Below are positions 25,201 to 37,730 of a stretch of DNA of 64,000 nucleotides, piece after piece. Both the position numbers and the translations under genes were made by a program. The stretch's first letter is position 1. The number at the start of each line of letters is the position of its first letter. Under the pieces are notes generated by a model. It was not told where the DNA came from. It saw nothing but the letters and a program-made list of their open reading frames with translations, and did no database searches. This DNA comes from Atrichornis clamosus (Eukaryota > Chordata > Aves > Passeriformes > Menuridae): NCBI GenBank assembly GCA_013400975.1, contig WBMZ01002572.1, positions 1 through 64,000 on the forward strand, read 5' to 3'.

Positions 25201-28200
25201 AGAGTGGTGTAGGGTTACCAGGGTACTCGAGGAAATAAGCACAGTATAGACATATAGAATAAAAAGATATGAAAGAGTTTGCACTAGGGTGTAACTTTTC
25301 AGGAAACAAACTACAAGTGCCTTTTAATTGCTTTTTCAGATTACTGTGTACAAAGAAGGAGTTGTCCACTATCCATGATGGAAACATGAATAAAATTTGC
25401 TTTAACTAAATCCCATTAACACGCCTGTCTTGTGTACTTGTATTGCTGACTTCAGGAGGTAGGCTACAGTTATAAACTTACTGGTCAAGACATGCAGAAC
25501 TTAAATATAAGGATGGCAAATGCAGAAGGTGAGAATAGATGTTTCCCATTTAACTTTTAACTCCTGCTTGATGTGTGAATTTGAGGTGCCTAAATGGTGC
25601 TGGTGGGTTTTTCTTTAGTCCTGTTTGCCTTTCAAAGATTAATTTCAAATGAGATTGTAAAATCTCCTGTGTTTTATCCCAAATTCATCGAGTAGGAAAA
25701 GAAAATAAGAATATGCATGGAAAGCGGTACCACCTGTGAGGCTTGTTTGAACTGAAGTGTTGACGCAGTGGTGTGGTTGGTGCTGCAGAAGGGTCCAGCC
25801 TTGTGGTCAGTGTCAGAGCTACCCCTGCCAGGGCTGCAGGTGAGGAGCTTCCTGCATGCTGAAGTGTTGGTCCCTTTGGGAAGGGCTGGCATGGCATTTA
25901 GCAGCCTCAGCCCCACTGTGCAAACTGTGGGTCAGGTTGTCTGTGATGGTCTCCTACCTCTATAGCTCTCAAACACACTCTTTGCAGAGCACGTGAAACC
26001 TATTTACACAGCCTGGGCAGACTCTTCCTGCCTGCAGCTGCCACCACTGCCATTCCCCAGACCTGTTTACTTCCTGAGCTACAATAAGTGCGTTATTAGA
26101 ACCAGGATAAATTATAAAACCTGCACAACCCAGGAGAAAGCCTGTATTTAGCATCTCCTCTGTCGCAGCAGGCAGCTCTGTCTTCCCTCTGCCCTGACCC
26201 TGCTGATGGGGCGATATCCCACGGGACCTGGCACAAGACCCTGGGGCTGGGTGCCAAACCTGGCTGCAGCTACAATCCTGTCACCACAAGTGAGCACAGT
26301 GGAGATCAAGGGGAAAAAACCCTGAGAGTTAACACTGCAGCATTATCATTAAAAGTATATGTGCACAAGGGGCTGTTCTCTTTGCTGCGTTTATGTGGCT
26401 CTCCTTTTCCTGCTAATAGCAGCAATGTTTTTATGTCCTGTGGTGGGAACAAACTTCTTAGTGATTAATGCAGTGTTAAGTTCTGGGTAACACATTAAAA
26501 TGCCAGTAAAACCATTGCAATAAGATTAACTCAGGCAGCTCCAGCTTGTGACCAAGCTACCTTTAATAGTATAAAATCTGTTGTTCTCCTCCCGTGTATA
26601 GGCATACTGTATTTTGCTCTTTCAAGTAAGAACACGTTTTAATGAATTTCTTTCTCTTCTGCTTTTTTTTTTTTATCTCTCAATATTCTCCTCCGTCCTG
26701 TCAGCAGGACAGTATAAATGAGAGTTCAGAGTTTCAGGGAAATCAAGACCCTTGTATTTCAGTTTGCAATAGAGACCCTCAAACTATACTTTGAAGGCAG
26801 ACTGGGTGCTTGATGTGAACCAAAAGAAACTGTGCTGAGGTATGCTTGTACACATGGTACCTACAAGTATCACATGCTTATTAATCTGGGGTCTCAGCAA
26901 TACCTAGATAAATGGAGAGCTTAAGAACCATAAGAAAAGGCCATGGGAACAGGAGAAAGCCTTTTAAATTTCGCTTTCCTGATTTTCCATCCTTGTCCCC
27001 CATCCCCTCATTCTGCAGCAACAAACCTAGGTGTCTGTGGAACTCATTTACATGCTTTGCTTCCATTGCCTACTCTCCTAATTTATTCCATATGCTTATT
27101 GCCCTTTGTGTGCAATACTCCTGCCTGTGTTCTCTGTTTTCTTATAATTTCCTACTTTTTCAGGTCCTACCTCTTGCTTTTTTTGTTGGTTTGTTGCTTT
27201 TGTGTTTTTTTTCAAACCTGCTCACCCATGTGTGATGTCTGTGAAATTTCTGCTTGAAGCAAAGGTAGCAGCAGTCACCAGTGCTACCTGGAGCCTTGGC
27301 AAAGCAGAGCTCTTAAGGCAGTGCCTTGTTCAGAGGGGCTACATTGAGACTGCAGACAGGATGGGACCTACTGGGAGGTTCAATTAGCATGACTGCCTCA
27401 GTGAGTCACCACTCCTCTTCTCCCCTGCTGATCTGGGAGCCATGGCTTCCTAGAATGGGCCCATAAGGAGAGGAAATATCAAAACACCCCTCAGTACGTG
27501 GCTTGGTTTAACAAAACGCACAGCAGCTCTGACTCAACAGAAGAGCAGTTGAGTCTTAATGTGTAATTTTGAGCCCAAGATTTGTTTTCCAAAGTATTAA
27601 CCGTGTTGTCTGCAAGAAAAAACATGATACTTGCCACTTCTGCAGCTCTTTTATGCTCTGATACTCATCAATGAATTCTTGTTTATGGGCAGGGACTGGA
27701 CATCATCTATGCCACATCTTGTGGATACCCCTAAAATCAGACACATTGATGGAGACCCTCAGGCATGATCTTCACAAGCCTTTCAAATGCTTGGGCATCT
27801 AGATGTCCTAGGGGAGTGTTGCCTGAGCAGAACCTTTTGGACTTTCAATGAAATTGGCAGCTTGTGCCCCTGCAGAATATCTGGTGATTCCAGAAGTCTT
27901 AGACAGAAGCATGGGAATGTGGTACATGATCATGTACACTCTGCAACAGACACAACTTGAGTGTTCACGCCACCTATGGCAAAGCACGGGCTGCCCACGA
28001 GGCTGGTGAGAGGTTTGATGGACTACAGGGTGGGAGACACCACTGTGGTTCTCACACCGGGCTTGAGCTGCTGAGCTCCCTCACAAGTCTGTGACATGTC
28101 TCAGCAGCCACAAAAGGCAAGGAGCTGCTGCTGAGTTTAATTAGAAAGTAGATCGTAGCTGGTAAAAGAATATAAATTAATTTTTAATTTTTTTTTAAGC

Positions 28201-31200
28201 TATGGTAAAACAAACAGTAAGTTTGATGTGTGTGCACACAGGTATGGAAACATTATTATTATTAGCAAATTACTAGTTAGTTGTTTAGATATAATCCCTG
28301 GTTTTCTTACCAATGATGCAAGAGTACAAGTCTTTGTGGTTTTCTTTTTTCATGGCATCTTCAGTGACTTTTCTTTTCAAAAGGATGGAGGTGATTGCCT
28401 CAGTGATGGCAAAATTCTTTCTTCAGAAATACTTAATATTGTCCTTAGCTTTAAACTCAGGAGTTATCTCTTTGATGGTGGGATCAGACCCATGGATTCT
28501 GCATGTGCTTGCATATCATCACTTTTCAGTGTTGGGTAACCTCTTCATAGATGTTTCTTATATCTATATCTGTATCTACATCTCTCTCAAGACCTAGATC
28601 TCTTCAGTGTGTCATTCCCAAAGATGCAGTATCATACAGATGTAGGTAAATTAATAGGCACAGACACATACATATAAAAACAAAGCCTACAAATACACTT
28701 CGTTGGAGAATTCTGGCTGTAATCTCTTACAGAAAACTAAAGATGCTTAAATGCCAAGTATTAGTACTTCCCAAGGCGTGTTCTGTGGATTGCTATATAC
28801 TTCACTGTTTCTGACTGCCCTGCAGTGCAGGTGCCATTAGTAGTGAAGCAAAATTACACTGGGCTCAGTTCCCTCTGAGCAGGACTTTGCCATAGCTGCA
28901 CTGATTAGTGATGAAGGCCAGTGACCAGTGCACCACATGCTGCTACTGACATTCACTGGTGGCTGCACAACCCAGTTCATGTCTTTTTATCTCATGCTCC
29001 TCAAAGGTGTTGGGTGCTAGATTTCTTAAATGCAGATTCCCCTGGAATTATTAACAAAAGTCATTATTGTCATGCTTGTACCCAAAACAAGACTGATTTC
29101 TGGCATTGCACCTATTCCACCTTTTTGATTATCTAGAGAAACTGAGGAATTAAGCAGCCTGATCCTTTTTGGCAAAGGAATAGAAGAGGTGGGTACAAAG
29201 CATCACTGCCCCCTTTGCTTTCTCTTGATTCCTGAAGATTCAACCAGCCAGCAGCTGGGTAACAACACCTGGGGTTGCCCGGCCATGGAAAAGTCATGGG
29301 GGTGGATGGAGGGCACCCAGAGGGGAAGTGAAGCTTGGTTCTGGAAGGAAGGAAAGGAGAGACAACAGGGAAGAGGTGCCTGAGGTGCACATGAGCATGT
29401 GAGAACCACCACATTGCTGCAGGTAAGAGAAACCACACACAGGTGTGTGTCATTTCACACAGGTGAAACGTTGGTCCTACAGAAGTACAGGGAAATTTTT
29501 TCTTTTTCTTGTTTGGAGTCAGAGTCCCACTCCTTGCTCTCAATACAACCAAACAATTATAGATATGTATTTTTTTACCTAGGATGGAAATGTATCCTCC
29601 TTGGCCGTTGCTACGGGGCTTCTATTGAAAACAGTCTCCAGGGCATTACTATGGCTTTTGGTTCAGGGATGGCATCTCTGTGTTGCCTCTGACTTGAGCT
29701 TAAAAACCCTGTGAGGAGACAGGAGGTGTTTTGTGTTCACCTTGATGCCAACCTTTTCCCTTTGGTACACGATGGCAGCTCCCATCAGGGGTGTCTTGTG
29801 TACCTGAGCACTCATGCTTTGGGGGTCTTTTGTGTTAAAACACAAAAAAACACATGCAGCACATGCACGTAAAAGCAAATGCCACGGTTGTCTAAGACAC
29901 GGGGAGAAATGTGCTTTCCTGGGTAGTGGAAAGGCGTGAGGTGTTTTTGTGGGGCACAGGTTGCTTTTGTGAAGCCAGTGATGATTGGTCTGGTTCCAAT
30001 TTATGTAACACTACAAATTTTGGCTGGACCCCTGCCAGGTACCACCCCTCACAGCTGGTGTTACACATCTACACATCATGTCTCAACACCTGCCTCCCAT
30101 TTTTGGAAGCAGAGGCCATCCCCTTCCCCTGAAGAGTGAGCCGTCCCTCGTGCCATCCTTCCCTTTTCCTGGAGCAGGGCATGCTGCCTGGGATGCACAG
30201 GGGCACAGGACATTGCCTTGTGGGACACAACCTGCTCTGGCCACTGCTCCTGGCTCTGCTCCCCAAATTTTCCACTCAGCTCCACGTGCGAGGGTCATCT
30301 ATACCTTGTGAGAGGCAGCCAGACCGGCCCTCTCTTCCCTCCTCAGGCTCCGTGGGGGAACAATTAAGCCCTCCATTACAATTTTTGGTTACCCTGCAGA
30401 GTTCTACTGATCTGCGCAGGTGAAAATCTGACCTGCTGTTCAGATATTTGCCTGCAAACCCACCTTGATAATTTTTCCTTTGCTTCATTTAACATGTCAG
30501 ATTGAGGCTAAGATTTTCACCCTTTTGATTTTTTAACAGTTACTGATTTTACCATGTTTGGTTTGGCAGCTTGGGAAAAAAAAAATCAACAGAAGGATTA
30601 CATTTCAGTGGCACAACACCCTAATCCTCAGGCAAATGATTTGTCCAAGCTTAATATGAAGTACTTAGGATGTATTGTTTGATGTAAACACTAGTTCTAA
30701 TAAAATGGTGCCTGAGGTACAGTTCTTCAACTTGTAATACCCTATTTGCGTTGGCCTGTACACATTGGATTTGAAACCATTATGATAAAATATATCCTCT
30801 TTAGCCTGATAAAAAAAAAAATCAAAAAAATCAACAGAAATCCACAGCAGAGGGCCTACTCTCCAGGGAAGGACACTGAATGTAGCAAGGAGCTTCCTAT
30901 GTGCACTGCAAGCAATGTCAACTAGGATTATGCCCCATCACTCATGGGTGCATCTGGGGCAGAAATCAGCTCTCTATGGGCAGTGCATCACTCTCAGTCT
31001 GTTTCTGAGCATCTTGAGGAAAGAGGTTTTCCTGCCCCACAGCTCCATACTGATACTCTGGAGTCCATCTGAAGTTCTTCCTGTCTTTTTCCTGAGTCAC
31101 CCCATCTACTTGAAATTATTTGTTTTTGGCAACATAAATATGCTCCAGGTGTGAACAAGAGTCTTACTAAAATGCTGGATTTATAAGAATCTGTTAGAGG

Positions 31201-31900
31201 GACTGGACAACTAACTAGGGAGGGGTTGAGGGCGTGGGGGCAGAAGCACAGCACAGCAGGAATCCCTGCACAAGTCAAGCCCCATGGAGGAGCAGCCAGC
31301 TTAGCACCAGCAGGCAAAAATGTTCGACATGTCAGGATGTTACATTTGTCTCACTACTCCATTAATACACGAGTGACAGAAAGTCACTTCCAGCGACCTC
31401 CCCTGCTGCTTGTACTACCTGGGTTCCTGTGAAAGGTTTTCACAGAAATATGAGGAAACCCTTGGTTCTGGCAGCATCACAGCAGAGTGGGGCTCCACTG
31501 CTGCCTGAGTGCCTTGTGCAAGAGGGTAAATACCAATATTTTGGGTAGGCTTCCTTGTTCTCACTCAGCTATGGCTTGTTCAAAATAATGCTGTCCTGAT
31601 GTCAGCCTTTGAAGATCTTTTACAAAACAGGCTAAGAAGGGTAATGATAAGCAGGGCAAAGATATCCCTTTCTTGGAGATTCTCTGTAGCAGAAATGAAG
31701 ATTGAAAGAACAATGATTTAAAGAACAGAGGAAGTGAGGAAATGCCTGGAGACTTCCGCATGGTCCTGGGTTTGGGTCTTGTACCCATGTACAAGAAGGG
31801 GAAAAAAACTGACAGGCACAGATGTCAGAGACCAAGTGCACTTATTATCAGCTTGTGTATGCCGAGCTGTTCCCTATTAAACAGCACAAGTGGAGAATGC
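22210..31900. other. Intergenic, gene-free
   Basis: No coding exon or RNA gene is recognised across about 9.7 kb. It holds a perfect 16-base palindrome at 27922-27937, a poly-T run at 26663-26674, a degenerate TATCTA-type patch near 28,555-28,590, a conserved-looking AT-rich block near 26,360-26,640 and an 8-base hairpin at 31427-31445. Confidence 0.6.
27922..27937. repeat. Perfect 16-base palindrome
   Basis: GTACATGATCATGTAC is its own reverse complement. The CATG cores are only six bases apart, so it is not a p53-family element. It could bind a homodimeric factor or be a chance event. Confidence 0.6.
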
Positions 31901-32160
31901 CTTAGTCAAGAAAATACAGAAGTGGGCTTCACGTGACTCTGTGGTAGAAGTTCCCAAATTACACAAAGGTCCTTCTGCAAACTCTGGACCTTCTTCCCTC
32001 TTGCTGGAGGACAGCTCTGCTCAGCTGTGAGGGTCTCTCCTCTTGCTGTTTGTGTTTCACTCCTGTCCCTGCTCTCAATCCTGGTGGGTTGTCCATCACC
32101 AGAGCTAGCCTGGATGTGGAGAGTTGCTTTTATGACTCTTGGAGAAACTTCTTCCTTCAT

Positions 32161-32605
32161 TGTGTATATGGTGGGTTGGCCATGGCTGGATGCCCACCAA
32201 GCTGCTCTATCACTCCCCTCCTCAGCTGTGCAGAGGAGAGAAAATACAGTGAAAGGCTCTCAGGTTGAGATAAGGGCAGGGAGAGATCACTCACCAATTA
32301 CTGTCACAGGCAAAACAGACTCGACTTGGCAAAAATTAATTTAATTTAATTTTTTACCAGTCAAATCAGAGTAGGATAATGAGAAAATATAAACAAATCT
32401 TAAAACACCTACAACCCACCCCTCCCTTCTTTCCATGCTTAACTTCACTCCCTATTTTCTCTACCTCCTCCCCACTGAGGCACAGGAGGACAGGAAATGA
32501 GGGTTGTGGTCAGTTCATCACACATTGTCTCTGCCACTCCTTCCTCCTCAGGGGCATGACTTCTCACACTCTACCCCTGCTCCAGCATGGGGTCCCTCTC
32601 CCAAA
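32161..32605 (+). mobile_element. LTR fragment of an avian endogenous retrovirus
   Basis: From recall of bird genomic sequence, this stretch matches a widely dispersed LTR. It begins with TG and a GTGGGTTGGCC-type start, continues through AACAGACTCGACTTGG and an AT-rich TTAATTTAATTT block, and ends in pyrimidine-rich sequence with CTCCAGCATGGGGTCCC. No internal retroviral coding sequence follows, so it is a solo or truncated LTR. CpGs of the family are mostly decayed here, suggesting age. The exact family and end points are not assigned. Confidence 0.6.
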
Positions 32606-33950
32606 CCTTGCCATGCAAACCCAATGCAGCAATCTCTAACCATCCAGCAAGCAGGACCTTTCAACACTGCCAGAATAGCCCCTCCATGACCGGACATGCC
32701 TTGGCCAAGCAAGAAGGGAGCCAGGGCATACCAAAGAAGGGTGCTGAGCCAACCCACAGAGGCTGGGAGGGAATAGCTTAACATTGCAGCTGTTACGATG
32801 CCACTGGGAAGCAATTACACTGGTTCCCAAGTAAAGTTTCCATCTGCAGTGCAGTACATTTAAGGATAGAGATGTTTCTTTCGCTTTAATGATGATAACC
32901 CTGCACCCCAGGGCCAACAGACAGCTCTGCCACTTTGGGCTCCCCTTTTCCCCTCAACCTTTCTTATGTTTCTAGTATTGCATAGTGAGCAACATGGGAC
33001 TCACACTTTTGCTCCTTAGGGAGTGGGTTGTGCCTTTCAGCTTCTTGGAAAGCAAAGCTGAGAGTTATTCCAACCTGCCTTGCAGTCTGCAAGAGGCAGC
33101 AGTGGTGAGGGACAAGGGGACGTTGCTTGGCACAGAGGTCTCAGGTTGGATGGGACAGGAGCGGTACCACATGGATTTGTGACATTTCTGCTTTCCCCAA
33201 GAAACGGCATTAGTTGTGCACCGAGAAAATGTTCAGCTTTCTTGCTCAGTGCTTGAGTTAGCTCAAGGGACAATCTCATGAAAGTGGAACATAATCAGAT
33301 ACTCCAGTGTCCTGGGCTCAGCATCTACTGTCACCTACAGCAGGCCATGAGAGCCTGGGTAAATTAGCCGAGGCTTTGTATAGAGCACAGGAAGAAAAGC
33401 CACATGATGCTTCTGGTTGCTACTCATAAGCAAGTCTTTTTGGAGGTCCCTTTTCCAGTTGTGTGCTGTGACCAGTTACTTGTTGGTTTTGGGAGAAATC
33501 TGGCAGAGTGTTTTGGGAAGGTGACCAGGCGTCAGGATTTGCTAAGCTGTTGGGAGACACCCTCTCCCGGCTCAAGCATGGTGACAGGAGCCATTATCGC
33601 TGCTGCTCGAGCCACCATACCAATGGAGTCTGGCCACTCTCTGAGTGAACCTGGGCAACACCTCCAGGCTTAGCTCCCAAACCCTGCCTAGGTGGCATGG
33701 GGAACTACACGCACTGATGGCCATGCAGCTGCTGCCACCACTTCTTGCTCCAGCCCCACATGCCCACGGCTGGAGGTTGCACTCCTGAGCCTGCTGCCAA
33801 GCTCACTGTGACCCGGGGCGCGTTGCAGTCTCTGTGTATCCGCTTAGTCATTTTTAAAACCAGCACAGCAATGCTTAGCCCCAACCCTAGTAGGGAATTA
33901 CACACGGAGGCTGATCAGATAACAACTGTGCCTTCCACTCTGGGAGCAGG
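32606..33950. other. Intergenic, gene-free
   Basis: The first 150 bases may be degraded continuation of the LTR. The rest is unique sequence with no recognised gene or element. Confidence 0.5.
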
Positions 33951-34240
33951 GGCTGAAATTATACCATGTAATTATAATGTAGTTAACCTGTGACTGTGCT
34001 TTATACAATTTTTTTCCCTCCAAGCCAATTATTACTAAAACTGTTAACTCAATATGACTGAGTTGTTTATCACTGCCCTGAGAGGAAATCATCGTTTGGC
34101 TTCACACTCCTCAGAAGCCAGGTACACTACTTACCTTATATTTACACTGTCATTAAGATAACATTATTATTAATTCTGCTATTTTTCCAGTGTTAGCACA
34201 ATATTGTTGGTATTAATAACACTTAATTCAAGTTCTCAGT
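33950..34240. promoter_or_regulatory. Candidate conserved non-coding element
   Basis: AT-rich unique block with TAATTATAAT, AGTTAACC, CCAATTATTACT and TTATTATTAATTC words. It also has a six-base inverted repeat, AACTCA / TGAGTT (34046-34051 and 34059-34064). It resembles a homeodomain-regulated enhancer. No alignment was done. Confidence 0.35.
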
Positions 34241-36000
34241 TCCTTAGGAGGAATCACAGCCCTTGGTTATTATTAAGCTTGCAACTGGGTAATAAGCAGT
34301 TTGTCCCAGCAAAATTATGGTCTTTACAGCAAGGTGGCAATAAACAAGTGGAGCCTCACCTGCTTGATGAAGCCAGTTCAAAAATACTCCCCTGAGTTCA
34401 ATGAGCTTTGGATCTGGCTCCCTGCGACTGAAAAGAGCCAGAAAGGGGCACAGGACCTACAGCCTTGCTATGACCAAGGTTTCAGCATCCCCGGACAGGG
34501 TTGCTGGTGTCACCTGTGATTGTGGCTGACACGCCTCAGCAAAGGTGAGTCCCAGAGAGGAGCTGACAACAAGGATGGGGGACTTTGCTATCGTTAACTT
34601 TTGCAATGGAGGGTAGGAAAGGGGAAGGCAAAGCATACTGTCAGGGCTGGTGGTGGCTCCTGAAAGGCCATCCCTGGAATCAGAGCTGCAAATCTGAGAG
34701 TCACCGTGAGGGGGTCTTGTGTGTGTCTCCTGTCACATGCAGTGCCTGTGCATGTTCACGTGAAGCAGCAGACACTGAGGTGGAAAACTAGAGTTGGGCA
34801 CTGGGAATGGAAGTATGGCTTGATCTTTCAAAATATTTCTCATGGATTATCCTTTGAATCTGCTCTTTGACAGATTATCTTATCTGCAGAGGTGTAAACT
34901 TTACTCTGGTCCTGCAGGAGTTTCTGTGAAGCGTTTTTCTTCCAAATGACTTAAAAGAATGACAGCGCATTACTGGGGATGCTCTAAGTTCCCAAGCAAG
35001 GATACCAGCATGTCTTCAACTGGGACACACTGGGAGGTATGGCTGTACATTTGGAAATTATACACTGCAATTTGTCCCCCAGGTGACCTGAGAATAGCAG
35101 CCTTCACCCCACTCCCCTTTTTTTTAACTCTTTAGTCTGCGGAGAAAGAGGTGTGCTGCTAGCTAAATAATCTACATGACAAAGGTTTATGAAAACATTA
35201 TTTTTTGCTAATTCATATTTTTTCAGCCTTTCTAAACATAATATTTTTTCCCCCAAACAACTCCACTTGAAATCTCCTGCTATAAATCAGAGATACCCTT
35301 TCCTCTATGCCATCAGATACGAAAACACATTTTTCTCTTCCATGCTGCTTAAAACCTATCTATTTTGCTCTCGGTAGCTATTTGCTTGCCCGAGCTTCCT
35401 TATACAGAAATCAGCTTTGGCTTCACAACCATTTTCACTCCAAAATACCCAGGGTGAGTGCAGGGTTCTGTGAAGGGTTTATTAATAAAACACCCCTCTC
35501 CCACCACTGTGCTGACTCCTTGCAAACCCAGCAGTGGGCAGAATGTGATCAAGGAAGATACATTGATAGATGCATCTTACCAGAAAGCTTCCACGTAATT
35601 AACAACATTTGCAGCCTTAAGTTAGAGTGCACTTTAGAGGCAGTATGTGTCTATTTCTTTCTGCTCTTCACATGAATTCAACTGTTCCTAACTGGGCTGA
35701 CTTTCAATATTACAATGTCACCAATGATAAAAAAGAGAAAGAGGTGGTTTGGATTTTTTTAAAGAACTGTGGGGTCAAGTTTGTTGGGGTTTTTTTCCCT
35801 TTTTTTAAGTGTGTGTGGAGAAAGAACATATTGTCACGCTGTTTTCATCCAAATTGCCCGATTTCTTTGTTCATGGAATAGCTTCAGTGTGCTTACACCT
35901 CTGGCAGCACAAGAAATAGAGGTCAGATCATTGTGCTCTGACTCAGGTTGGCAAGCTGTGACTTTCACAGGCAGCCGCCTTTCAGTCAAAAAATGTTACT
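34240..36000. other. Intergenic, gene-free
   Basis: Unique sequence without recognised genes or repeats. Short open frames near 35.3-36.0 kb have no protein family signal. Confidence 0.55.
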
Positions 36001-36720
36001 TATGTGAGTAGCTCCTCTTCACAGTGTGGGCAGAGGAGGCATGAGCAACCTGGCCCGCTGCAAATGTCACCAACCAGCCTTGTCGCTATTGGAGCTGGAG
36101 AGATCCGGCAGCTGCCTCGGCCTCTGCCAGTATCCACTGGTTACGTTGAGCTCATTAAGAAAATATTGATCGCACAGAAGTTTGCGCGATGTTTGATCCA
36201 GCTTGCTTTGAAGGTGCACAGATCTCGAACAGATTGCTGGAGCAGGAGAGGGGAGCATGCGCATGCACAGGAGACAGCGAGAGAGGGAAATCAAACGCTC
36301 TGAATTGAGAAATCTTGCCAAAAATCTCTGGGTCGAGTTTGGGCTGAGAATGCAAGCATCAGATAAAAATAACAAGTCACACGGCAGAGGACAGAGCGCA
36401 GGGCTCCTCTCTCGCCCGGGGCCGCGCATGCCCCCTGCGCAGCGAGGGGAGCCCAGCAGCCTCCTCCAGCAGAAGGCTGGAGTAAAGGAGGTCTGTGTTT
36501 GATGTATGAGCTTTGGCTTGCCATTGTGAGTCACCCCAGAACTAGCTGTAGGCAAAACAAAAATCTTTTGTGATTAATTAGAAAAACTGGACAATTATGA
36601 ATTGACTGCACACAGCCAGCGTACGGTAATATAAATAGTAATGAAGCCGGCTGGATGTGATGAACACACTGTGTTTATGCGAGATCGCAGAAGAAAGGAT
36701 CCGATTTAGGTGGTGTCAGT
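36000..36720. promoter_or_regulatory. Enhancer- or promoter-like block upstream of a CpG island
   Basis: Unique sequence with retained CpGs. The NRF1-like palindrome GCATGCGCATGC lies at 36255-36266, with a GC-rich patch near 36,400-36,450. An AT-rich homeodomain-like stretch follows (TGATTAATTAG and ACAATTATGAATTG, about 36,570-36,605). Lack of repeats and mixed motif content suggest a conserved regulatory element that may work with the CpG island 0.6 kb downstream. Confidence 0.45.
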
Positions 36721-37180
36721 TTAAATAACGTAATTTCTGCTCTCTGACTCTTTGTTCGGTCTTTACCCAGGATTAGATCTGAAACTTTAAGACTGAGTTT
36801 TAGTTGTCTTATCTAAATGTCTGGTTGTTCTTTTGATGTCTGCCCGAAACATATGCTTCTCTTCAATGACCATCTAAAATTATTATGTTACAATGAATGA
36901 ATAAGTCTAGCAGTGCTGTAAGTGGTGTGCAGTTATTGTTGCTCCTTTGTGTTTGTCAGTAGCCCTTGCACAGGGTCTGACAGGCTCCATCCATGCACAG
37001 GGATCGGAAGAATATTTGAATTCCCCAGGTTTTTGGTAGTTTTCCGGGGGGAGGTGGTGGTGTAAGAAAAAAAGATCTATAAGCGTCTCTCTGCAGCACA
37101 ATGGATAATTACATTCACAATGTTCTACATCACTCTTCATTTAGCTGCCACCTAATTAAAAAAATATATCGGCGATGAGA

Positions 37181-37188
37181 TGACGTCA
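37181..37188. promoter_or_regulatory. Perfect CRE palindrome
   Basis: TGACGTCA is the full CREB/ATF site. It sits at the upstream edge of a CpG island and just after an A/T run with TATAT (37153-37169). Full CREs in CpG islands are usually unmethylated and active in promoters. Confidence 0.6.
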
Positions 37189-37730
37189 GCTCCAGAATTC
37201 GCCGCCGCTGTCGGGGGCGCGGCTCGCCCCGCACGCTGCGGGCCGGAGGGACAGCGCTGTGTCTGATTTGGGGCGCCCTGCCCGCTGCTCGCCTTCGGCC
37301 CTGCGGAAACAAATTCCTCCCTGCCTGTAGGTCGCTGAGCGGGTCGCCGTCCCGTCACACGTCGTGACAATCACAAAATCACGACAGCAGGTTAAATCGC
37401 AACCCGCCCCTCCCTCCACCTCCCCACCCCTCCACGGCCCTCGCTGCCAAGGGAGGAGACCATCCCTCTCCCGACCCCGGGCAGGGGTTTGTTCCCTGAC
37501 GGGCGATCATCCCGGCTCCCCCCGCGCCCATCTCCCTCCCGCCCGGCCCCGCTTTGTTCTCCGGTGTCGCCGGCGGGGGCCGCCAGCGCCGCCGCCCGCC
37601 CTCGAGGGGTGCCGGTCCCGGTCGCGACATGCTCCCGACTCCTCGCCCCCGGGCCAGGAGCCGCCCGGGGACCACCGTCCTCGTTACGGCCCCCCCGCCG
37701 GCACGGGAGCCCCCCGCGCAGGGAGCGACC
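37185..37730. promoter_or_regulatory. Second orphan CpG island
   Basis: High GC and dense CpG throughout, dropping sharply at both ends. It includes an inverted GTCAC-ACGTC-GTGAC motif at 37354-37368 and a G-quadruplex motif on the minus strand at 37403-37430. Open frames across it on both strands are composition artefacts; none resembles a known protein. It is probably an unannotated promoter (lncRNA) or a poised regulatory island in the TFAP2A flank. Confidence 0.6.
37403..37430 (-). other. G-quadruplex motif on the minus strand
   Basis: The + strand has C-runs of 3, 4, 3, 4 and 4 with short gaps, giving GGGG-T-GGGG-AGGTGGA-GGG-A-GGGG on the minus strand. It lies inside the CpG island. Confidence 0.7.

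Noticed and set aside
27922..27937. p53/p63 response element
   Set aside because: The two CATG cores are six bases apart rather than ten, so the half-site spacing is wrong.
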